From: Desulfomonilaceae bacterium
GTDB lineage: Bacteria > Desulfobacterota > Desulfomonilia > Desulfomonilales > Desulfomonilaceae
DNA: 64,000 bases
NCBI GenBank assembly: GCA_041662605.1
Contig: JBAZSD010000014.1
Coordinates: forward strand, 35,818-99,817
Direction of reading: 5' to 3'
Shown: one piece after another, positions 53,326 through 60,085 of the stretch
How the letters are laid out: each line of letters begins with the position of its first letter
Numbering within the stretch: position 1 is the stretch's first letter
Notes under the pieces: model-generated
Told to the model about the DNA's origin: nothing
What the model saw: only the letters and a program-made list of their open reading frames with translations
The model's database searches: none
Translations under genes and position numbers: made by a program

Positions 53326-53718
53326 TTAGAACCAGCCGCTTGAAGAGCTGCTCGCAGGATAGTAACCGCTGCTTGAGGAGCTAGCCGGCCAGTAATAGCC
53401 ACTGCTGCTGCTTGAAGCCGGGGCGCAACAATACGCTACGGTTCCACTGCTGCTTGAAGAGGCAGTCGGCCAATAGCCGCCGCTGCTGCTGCTTGAAGCC
53501 GGGGCGCAGCAATATGCTACGGTTCCGCTGCTGCTTGAAGAGGCAGCCGGCCAATAGCCGCTGCTGGATGAACTGGCTGTATAGTTTCCGCTGCTGCTAC
53601 TGCTGGATGATGCATTGCCCCATGATGAATAGGGAGCCCAAGCATAGAATCCGAAGCCGTATGAAGCGAACAACATAACCATACCTACAACCGCGAGCGT
53701 CACTGCAAATCTTCTCAT
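53326..53718 (-). CDS. Exported serine-repeat low-complexity protein
   Basis: 130 residues. Signal peptide ~1-24, then a mature part made of eight serine runs of the type A-S5-G joined by short aromatic or Cys-Cys linkers (YWPA; TVAYCCAP; YYPA). Composition is ~50% Ser with Tyr, Trp, Pro and Cys. No known family. An AGGAGG site five bases before the ATG suggests strong translation. Could be a matrix, adhesive or cell-surface polymer; the Ser runs might be glycosylated. An 81-base tandem repeat encodes the centre. Confidence 0.75.
   Translation of the reverse strand: MRRFAVTLAVVGMVMLFASYGFGFYAWAPYSSWGNASSSSSSSGNYTASSSSSGYWPAASSSSSGTVAYCCAPASSSSSGGYWPTASSSSSGTVAYCCAPASSSSSGYYWPASSSSSGYYPASSSSSGWF
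53411..53572 (-). repeat. Two tandem 81-base repeats within the serine-repeat gene
   Basis: Units 53411-53491 and 53492-53572 differ at few bases. Each encodes 27 residues with two Ser5-Gly blocks and one TVAYCCAP linker. Period of 81 is a multiple of three, so copy number can vary without frame loss. Confidence 0.75.
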
Positions 53719-53814
53719 TGAAATCGTTACCTCCTCATTAAACGAGAATACATTCGCTGTCTTCTAATCGAAAACAGTTGCTCCCTTAAGAATATCCAAA
53801 AAAACATTTCTTAA

Positions 53815-53843
53815 TCGGTACCATGTTTAGTCAATGTTGTCAA
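53815..53843 (-). promoter_or_regulatory. Sigma70-type promoter of the serine-repeat gene
   Basis: Minus strand TTGACA (53843-53838), 17-base spacer, TACCGA (53820-53815). Leader of ~90 bases to the start codon, which carries an AGGAGG site. Confidence 0.45.
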
Positions 53844-53902
53844 TCTTTTTCTAATTTACATTTGATACCGACTGTAACAGGGCTCAGGTCCTAAGTCCTT
53901 AC

Positions 53903-53930
53903 TTGACTCACCCCTGTTCTCTGCTACAAT
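53903..53930 (+). promoter_or_regulatory. Sigma70 promoter of FGE/TPR/PDZ gene
   Basis: TTGACT, 16-base spacer, TACAAT. Transcription would begin near 53937, about 30 bases before ATG 53968. Very good match, divergent from the serine-repeat gene promoter. Confidence 0.65.
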
Positions 53931-53967
53931 TCCCTCGATTATATTTTTTTGTCAAGGAAATTTTACT

Positions 53968-56025
53968 ATGATTAAATTAATTTTTGAAACCAATTTATTA
54001 AGAAAAATAGTCAATGTTAATTATAATGAATCTATAATATATTTTAGACCTAAAAACAGGTATCTCACTAATGTTAAACAGCTATTATTGTCATTTTTGT
54101 TTAAGGTCTACAATTGTTTAAACGGCTTTCTGCCCTGGCGGAGTTCGGTAAAAAAAACCTACTATACTCCAATTGTTCTCCCGGCGCTCGCTCTCCTCGC
54201 AGCTTTGATTTTGTTCTGGCCGGCGTCAGTTTGCTCCGCCTCCGAAGAAATTGCTCAAAAAATCCAAAAGGCCGGTGAACTTTCCCTGGAGGGTGACAAA
54301 GGTCGCGCAGTGGAAATATTTCGGCAGGCCCTCAAGGAATGCGAGCGAACCCAGGGGGACAGCAATGACTGTTCCGCGTGGCTTAGGCCGTTACAAGGCC
54401 TGAACATGTTGCTGGAGTCCCCGAAAAAGCAAACCGTCTACAAAAATTCGATCGGCATGACTCTGGTAAGGATACCAGCCGGGGAATACATGATGGGAAG
54501 TCCAAAGCAGGAACTTGACTGGCTCAGGCTTACGTTTAAAAAAGTATGGCGGGAAGGCCACAAACAATGGTTTCAGGACGAAACCCCTTTGCATCCGGTC
54601 CGGATAACGAAGCCGTTTTATATGGGCGCGTATGAGGTAACAGTCAAGCAGTTCAGGGATTTTGTGAACGACACCAAGTATAAGACGGATGCGCAGAAAT
54701 CGGATGGCGGGATGGATTTCAGCAATAAGGAAAACAGATGGGTTCCCCAGAAAAACAGGAAGTGGGATTCGTGCCCCTGGAAGCTTGCGGACGATCAGCC
54801 GGTTGTATACATCTCATGGAATGACGCGCAGGCTTTTTGCAAGTGGTTGAGTGGCAAAGAAAAACGCAAATACAGGCTGCCAACGGAAGCGGAATGGGAG
54901 ATGTGCTGTCGAGGCGGCTCCGTATGGTCTAGATACCCTTGGGGGGACAAGCTTCCGGGTGACCGGGACACAAATTTTGCGGATGGTAATCCAAAATTAC
55001 CAGACAGCATGACTACTGTGAACGATGGCTACGAGACCGTGGCGCCGGTAGGGACCTATCCTCCAAATCGGTTCGGACTTTACGACATGGAAGGAAACGT
55101 CATGGAGTGGGTTCAGGACCATTATGACCGGAACTACTATGAGACATCGCCAATTAATGATCCTCAAGGGCCCTCGACTGGAACATCGAGAATGAACAAA
55201 GGTGGTAACTGGTTCGCCAGTCCCGCTGATTGCCGGTGCGCCTTCAGGGGCTTTTCCGGAGAAACCATGAGCTTCTGGAATCTTGGATTCCGTGTCGTGC
55301 TCGAAGACGACACCCGGGGAGTTCAATCGACAACCGCTCAAAATGATTCGGAAAGCGCCTCGTCCTCAAGGGGATCATCAGCTTCGGCCGCCATGCCGCC
55401 GAGTGAAGAAGACGGTATCAGGCTTTTCCAACAAGCCATGTTCGCAGCTCAGCAACAACAGTGGGACAATGCGATAGAGAACCTTGAAAAGGCGTTGAAG
55501 CTTTACGAACGGCGGGAAGATCCAAAATGGATAGCGCGAGTGAAGGCGACAATTGCGGGAATATACGCTGAACGTAACAGAACATTTAAGGCTAAGGAAC
55601 TCTACACGGATGCTCTCTCAGAATTTCGTAAAATGGGGGATACCATAAACGCCCGTATTATCCTGTCACGGTTGCAGGAACTGGAAACTTCCCCAGGAGT
55701 AAAGGTGGTGGAAGTTCAAAAAGGGGGCATAGCGGACCGGGTCGGCATAGTTCCCGGTGACGTTCTGGTGGAATACGCCGGGGAGACCGGCTTAAGAGTA
55801 GCAAGCGTCAAAAAGCTTGTCGAAGAATACACAAGGACTCCCCAGGTAACATTGAGTGTGATGAATAATGGCGAAATAACAACCACTGTCGTCACGGGAG
55901 GGCCACTAGGCATCGCGCTTGAGGATATGAAACGTCCTCCCAGACCAGCCAGGCCGCCTCAACAGCAACAAAACCAGAACCAGCGGGAAAGAAGACCCCA
56001 AAGAGACCGCGGTAACAGGCGATGA
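53968..56025 (+). CDS. Formylglycine-generating-enzyme-like domain with TPR and PDZ domains, membrane-anchored
   Basis: 685 residues. N-terminal ~60 residues AT-rich and unlike the rest; hydrophobic segment ~68-90 (signal anchor or signal peptide ending SVCSAS). TPR ~95-150, FGE/SUMF1 fold ~158-447 (VRIPAGEYMMGS, YRLPTEAEWEMCCRGG, GLYDMEGNVMEW, GGNWFASPADCRCAFRG), TPR ~480-570, PDZ ~572-650 (GIADRVGIVPGDVLV), then Pro/Gln-rich tail. The CRC near 422-424 may correspond to the FGE catalytic Cys pair. Probably periplasmic. Start by AAGGA 10 bases upstream. Confidence 0.85.
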   Translation: MIKLIFETNLLRKIVNVNYNESIIYFRPKNRYLTNVKQLLLSFLFKVYNCLNGFLPWRSSVKKTYYTPIVLPALALLAALILFWPASVCSASEEIAQKIQKAGELSLEGDKGRAVEIFRQALKECERTQGDSNDCSAWLRPLQGLNMLLESPKKQTVYKNSIGMTLVRIPAGEYMMGSPKQELDWLRLTFKKVWREGHKQWFQDETPLHPVRITKPFYMGAYEVTVKQFRDFVNDTKYKTDAQKSDGGMDFSNKENRWVPQKNRKWDSCPWKLADDQPVVYISWNDAQAFCKWLSGKEKRKYRLPTEAEWEMCCRGGSVWSRYPWGDKLPGDRDTNFADGNPKLPDSMTTVNDGYETVAPVGTYPPNRFGLYDMEGNVMEWVQDHYDRNYYETSPINDPQGPSTGTSRMNKGGNWFASPADCRCAFRGFSGETMSFWNLGFRVVLEDDTRGVQSTTAQNDSESASSSRGSSASAAMPPSEEDGIRLFQQAMFAAQQQQWDNAIENLEKALKLYERREDPKWIARVKATIAGIYAERNRTFKAKELYTDALSEFRKMGDTINARIILSRLQELETSPGVKVVEVQKGGIADRVGIVPGDVLVEYAGETGLRVASVKKLVEEYTRTPQVTLSVMNNGEITTTVVTGGPLGIALEDMKRPPRPARPPQQQQNQNQRERRPQRDRGNRR

Positions 56026-56096
56026 TTTCCAGCGACACCGTAAAGTGATTAGGCTTTGGCCCAACTCACTCACCCAATGCGCACGGATACAAAGTC

Positions 56097-57158
56097 ATGA
56101 AGAGACGAAATTTCCGGCTGTTTCAAATTGAACCGACAACCCGATGTAACCTTCGGTGTGTAATGTGTCCCTGGGAACATCTTCACCGTTCTGGAAGGGA
56201 CATGGACTTGGATCTTTACAAGTCGTTGTCTAAAGATTTTAGTAGCGTTGAAGAAATCGATCTCACCGGATCCGGTGAACCTCTGATGAATAAGAACCTC
56301 GATCAAATGGTCCGGATTGCCAAGGATTCCGGTTGTAGGGTGGGATTCAGCACTAATGGCGTGTTATTGAGTCCAAACAGGTTCGACGAGTTGCTTGACG
56401 CCGGTCTCGACTGGGTAGCTTTTTCAATAGACGCCGCTACATCGGGAACGTACCAAAAAATCAGGATCGGCGCTTCTTTTGAGGATACGCTGGATAATCT
56501 CGAATACATCAGGAGTGTCAGAAATAGACGAAATGACATGCGCCCATCCCTAATGATTTTCTTCGTAATGATGAAAGCGAATTATTTCGAACTACCTGAT
56601 ATGATTGACCTGGCAAGCAGTTTTGGGGTCAATTTCGTGGTTGCGAAAAATCTGGATGTTATTGTCAATTCCAAAAATGACTCTGACCGTGTATTTGGAA
56701 TCCCCGTTGAAGACGACATGGCTACAGACATTTCCAGGGTTATTGAAGAAGCTAAAAAACGAGCCGCCAAACTGAAATTAAATTTCAGGGTTTATGAATT
56801 AACCGCGTCGGAGAGCCCAATTTGTGAACAGAATCCCTTGAAGACACTTTTTGTATCTGTCGATGGTTTTGTGTCGCCCTGTATAAGTTTGGCTTACATG
56901 AATCACAGGTACTTCGATGGCCAGAAAATAGAAACCCCTGTCTATCGGTTTGGCAATATTAAGGAAACTAGTCTCAGGGATATTATCGAATCAAGAGACT
57001 ATGTGGACTTTCGCAAATTGTTCGAGAACCGATTGTCAGTAAGTGTTATTGAGTCAATCAAGTCTTTCTTGCTCGATCCGAATGGTTTTCCCAGGTCCAG
57101 GAATTTTCCGTTACCTCCCATTGGTTGCAGGAGTTGTTATTACCTTTACGGAATTTAG
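56097..57158 (+). CDS. Radical SAM/SPASM-type protein
   Basis: 353 residues. C17-x3-C21-x2-C24 (TTRCNLRCVMC) begins the radical SAM core; LTGSGEPLMNK and FSTNGVLL are SAM-binding strands. After ~260 residues come CEQN, SVDGFVSPCISL and C-terminal IGCRSCYYLYG, a SPASM-like cluster region. Peptide- or sugar-modifying radical SAM enzymes share this layout; substrate unknown. It follows the FGE-like gene by 71 bases, so the serine-rich or FGE proteins could be related targets (inference). Confidence 0.87.
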   Translation: MKRRNFRLFQIEPTTRCNLRCVMCPWEHLHRSGRDMDLDLYKSLSKDFSSVEEIDLTGSGEPLMNKNLDQMVRIAKDSGCRVGFSTNGVLLSPNRFDELLDAGLDWVAFSIDAATSGTYQKIRIGASFEDTLDNLEYIRSVRNRRNDMRPSLMIFFVMMKANYFELPDMIDLASSFGVNFVVAKNLDVIVNSKNDSDRVFGIPVEDDMATDISRVIEEAKKRAAKLKLNFRVYELTASESPICEQNPLKTLFVSVDGFVSPCISLAYMNHRYFDGQKIETPVYRFGNIKETSLRDIIESRDYVDFRKLFENRLSVSVIESIKSFLLDPNGFPRSRNFPLPPIGCRSCYYLYGI

Positions 57159-57290
57159 TGTAAAGCGAATAAATTGCTTGAAAAAGTCCACGGTTTTGTC
57201 ATGATCAACATGGGGCCCGGTTAATGCCGGGCGCCGAGTGATACAAAGCGCTGTAACTCATCAAATTTTTTTTTCACAGGAGGTCGGGAG

Positions 57291-58829
57291 ATGCCTGAGA
57301 AGCAATCGCAGTGGTCGGCGCTAATCAGAAGTGAAGATTGGCTGGCCGTTTGGTTGGGATTCTTGATCATTGCTCTGGTCGTAGCAGGTCTGACAATCAA
57401 AATTCCCAAGTTCAAATGGGCTACTGACGGAGAGTTCAAGACCTTTGTCGCTGAAGCGATACCATCGGTTGATAAGCTGGCCAAGACCGCCGGTGATCAG
57501 GGAGAAACGGCGTTTCAAACCCAGGCTCTAGCGCTCAAGGCGGCCATGGAAAAGGGAGACCGCAAAGCAGTAGCGGACGCGGCCAAGAAATTCCAGGACG
57601 CGGCCAAAGGACTGAAAGACGCTTCATTCAAAAAGAAATCCTCAAAAATTGGAAAGGCAATTGGAGATAGCGCTTCAAACCTCATTGACAAGGTGTTTTC
57701 GTCCGACAACATTATAAACTCCATTTACATCGCGTTGGGGATTCTAATTCTGAGCGCTATTGCCCTGGCTTTGCTCTCGGTAAACATTGGCAAATTCGCC
57801 ATTGGTTTCCCTATTGTGTTCATTCTGGCGTGGCTGTCGATGTTCATCGCCGGCAACCAGACCGTGAATTACTATGGTCTCGAATACGTCCTTTGGTGTT
57901 TGGCGTTGGGGCTTTTTATAAGTAATGTCATAGGCGTTCCCAAGTGGCTTGAAATGGCGGTGAGAACTGAGTTCTATATCAAAACAGGACTGGTGATATT
58001 AGGCGCCAACATACTTTTCGGGGAGATTATGGAGGCCGGAGCCCTGGGTATGATTCAGGGAGTGCTTGTTGTAGCCGTAATTTGGTACACCTGTTACTGG
58101 ATATGCATGAAGTTCAAGATAGACGAAGAATTTGCCGCCATCCTTTCAAGCGCAGTATCTATTTGTGGAGTTTCAGCCGCAATCGCGACTTCCGGGGCTA
58201 TAAAGGGTGACCCGAAGAAACTTAGTTATACTACGTCCCTGGTCCTTATTTGCGCTGTGCCGATGTTGGTTCTACAGCCGTTAATTTCCAAGTGGTGTGG
58301 AATACCGGACGCTGTTGCCGGAGCATGGCTCGGCGGGACGCTGGACACCAGTGGGTCAGTCGTAGCGGCCGGCTCTCTGATCAGTGAGACCGCAATGAAA
58401 GTGGGCGTCATCGTGAAAATGTCACAGAACGTCCTTATTGGAGTTGCGGCTTTTATTCTAGCTGTTGTCTGGACCTTCAAGAAGGCGGAGCAAAATCCCG
58501 GTGGGGAAAAACCAGGATTAATAGAAATCTGGATAAGATTCCCGAAATTTGTCTTGGGGTTTATGGCGATGTCAATCCTCTTTTCTTTTATACTCAGCCC
58601 GGAAACCGTCAACGCCACAAAAGGTACCCTTGGCGGCATTCGAACAATGTGGTTCGCTCTTGCGTTTACTTCCATCGGACTGGAAACAAACTTCCGTGAA
58701 ATCTCGACCATGGGAGGAGGCAAGCCCGCTGCGGCCTTCGTTTTAGCTCAGGGTATCAATATCCTCTGGACACTTCTACTCGCCTATTTAATATTTGGTG
58801 GCTATTTGTTCGCCGTGCCCAAATTCTAG
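57291..58829 (+). CDS. YeiH-family (UPF0324) putative sulfate/anion exporter
   Basis: 512 residues versus ~340-350 in typical YeiH. The first helix (~18-38) is followed by a ~115-residue mainly helical insertion rich in Lys/Ala (QTQALALKAAMEKGDRKAVA region), then the YeiH core from ~140. NYYGLEYVLWCLALGLFISN, AAILSSAVSICGVSAAIATSG and GGTLDTSGSVVAAG are family motifs. Role in sulfate, sulfite or other anion efflux is suggested for the family but not proven. AGGAGG before the ATG. Confidence 0.87.
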   Translation: MPEKQSQWSALIRSEDWLAVWLGFLIIALVVAGLTIKIPKFKWATDGEFKTFVAEAIPSVDKLAKTAGDQGETAFQTQALALKAAMEKGDRKAVADAAKKFQDAAKGLKDASFKKKSSKIGKAIGDSASNLIDKVFSSDNIINSIYIALGILILSAIALALLSVNIGKFAIGFPIVFILAWLSMFIAGNQTVNYYGLEYVLWCLALGLFISNVIGVPKWLEMAVRTEFYIKTGLVILGANILFGEIMEAGALGMIQGVLVVAVIWYTCYWICMKFKIDEEFAAILSSAVSICGVSAAIATSGAIKGDPKKLSYTTSLVLICAVPMLVLQPLISKWCGIPDAVAGAWLGGTLDTSGSVVAAGSLISETAMKVGVIVKMSQNVLIGVAAFILAVVWTFKKAEQNPGGEKPGLIEIWIRFPKFVLGFMAMSILFSFILSPETVNATKGTLGGIRTMWFALAFTSIGLETNFREISTMGGGKPAAAFVLAQGINILWTLLLAYLIFGGYLFAVPKF

Positions 58830-58867
58830 GAGTTAGTTCAGGCGCAACACTTTGTTCAAATCGAAAT

Positions 58868-58919
58868 GATGGCCCACTTGAAGAACTGGTTTCATGCAAG
58901 CGGGCCATCGTTGTCTTTC
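58868..58919 (+). terminator. Terminator after the YeiH-family gene
   Basis: GATGGCCC-a-CTTG, 16-base loop, CAAG-c-GGGCCATC (to 58909) followed by GTTGTCTTTC. Twelve paired bases with a single mismatch. Lies 39 bases after the stop. Confidence 0.6.
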
Positions 58920-59023
58920 GAGCCGAATCAAGATGTCTTTCTGTATCAAATACCTCGCATGTGTGTTAATTTTATGGATATCTCGATCGGACTCTCGCAG
59001 CCTTACAATATTCTTCTGATTCC

Positions 59024-59437
59024 CTAAATCCATCCCGCCAAGGCTGCCATCAGTTCCCTAAAGTCTCGCAGGTTGTTGTGCAGCGTATCATAAACAAGCT
59101 CACGGTCTATACTCAGGTATTCATGAACCAATACGTTTCTGAACCCAATCATTTTGATCCACTTATCCCTGAGTTCTTCCGACAGTTGGCCTTTTTCGAA
59201 AAGAATTCGGGGAATATCACTTTGCCAGTTAACATCACCCAAATTCAGGTCTGCAATTATATGGTTTCCTAGGTCGTTGATCGCCTCTATAGACAAATGT
59301 AAAAATCGCTCGGCGCTTCCGTATCGTTCAGGTTCTTCAAGAAATTCGTCACGACTAAATCTTCTGAGCCGGTCTAGAATACCGAGATATTCCTCAATCT
59401 TACCAAGCCTTTTATGTAAAATTTCTTTGTTGACCAT
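59024..59437 (-). CDS. hepT: HepT-family RNase toxin (DUF86)
   Basis: 137 residues from ATG 59437 with GAGGAG upstream. The HEPN catalytic pattern is R100-x4-H105-x-Y107 (FRNVLVHEY). HepT cleaves RNA and is silenced when MntA attaches AMP to the Tyr. Its start overlaps the 3' end of the nucleotidyltransferase gene by 26 bases, so it depends on translation of the antitoxin. Confidence 0.9.
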   Translation of the reverse strand: MVNKEILHKRLGKIEEYLGILDRLRRFSRDEFLEEPERYGSAERFLHLSIEAINDLGNHIIADLNLGDVNWQSDIPRILFEKGQLSEELRDKWIKMIGFRNVLVHEYLSIDRELVYDTLHNNLRDFRELMAALAGWI

Positions 59438-59882
59438 CAAGGATTCTCCTCTTGAAGGCTTCACGCTGGACCTTCAAATAAGGAAGGAAATCAAAATACA
59501 TACGTAGAACCTTGGAATAATATTCCCCGCTGTCGAAATCGTTCGTTCGATATATGACTTTGTTATGCTTGACTATCTCGAATCTTATAACAATGTCCTT
59601 GACATCCAGGAAAACAAGGTCTACTTCGCAGAATCCGACTGAAGCCAAGTCTGTGAGGATATCCAGTTTTTTGGCGTGAAGCGAAGAGTTTTTTGGTAAC
59701 ACGCCAATGTCCAGGTCGCTTGCGGCGTCTGCCTTACCGGTAGCGGCTGAGCCAAACAGATACACTGCCAGTATTCCGGGATATTTCTTAAAAACAGTCG
59801 AAAGCAGATCAAGTTCAGGGAATGGGGCTTTGGTGGTTTTGCCTGAATCATTATCAAGGATTTTTTCGCCGCCGCATTTCAT
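59412..59882 (-). CDS. mntA: MntA-type nucleotidyltransferase antitoxin
   Basis: 156 residues from ATG 59882; TTG at 59897 would add five. The polymerase-beta-like signature GS-x10-D-x-D appears as LFGSAATGKADAASDLDIG near 42-60. Such proteins modify the HepT tyrosine. First gene of the mntA-hepT pair. Adjacent to a plasmid/phage-type primase, so the module may have arrived with a mobile replicon. Confidence 0.9.
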   Translation of the reverse strand: MKCGGEKILDNDSGKTTKAPFPELDLLSTVFKKYPGILAVYLFGSAATGKADAASDLDIGVLPKNSSLHAKKLDILTDLASVGFCEVDLVFLDVKDIVIRFEIVKHNKVIYRTNDFDSGEYYSKVLRMYFDFLPYLKVQREAFKRRILDGQQRNFT

Positions 59883-59926
59883 TTTCTGGAGTTCCAATTC
59901 ATGAAGCCCACAATTTTAATTAGCCC

Positions 59927-59956
59927 TTGACCCGGTGGAACCCCCCTTTTTACAAT
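59927..59956 (+). promoter_or_regulatory. Sigma70-type promoter of the primase-helicase gene
   Basis: TTGACC, 18-base spacer, TACAAT. Long leader of ~120 bases before ATG 60086, which has AAGGAG nearby. It diverges from mntA. Confidence 0.5.
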
Positions 59957-60085
59957 GTTCTTAGCGCATAGTGATACTTTCCAATCCGCTGGCGCAAGAG
60001 AATTCAGACGGGATGTAACCTTCCAAACAACCGGCGCCAAAACCAGTTTAATCAACAACCACCCGGAAATCAAGGAGATAAAAGT

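Noticed and set aside
53401..53610. Regular short repeats that could suggest a CRISPR array
   Set aside because: They are in frame in a coding gene with signal peptide; units are adjacent and lack unique spacers.
58833..59033. Minus-strand open frame of 66 codons overlapping the hepT stop
   Set aside because: It runs through the likely YeiH terminator hairpin, has no recognisable similarity and no good ribosome-binding site.
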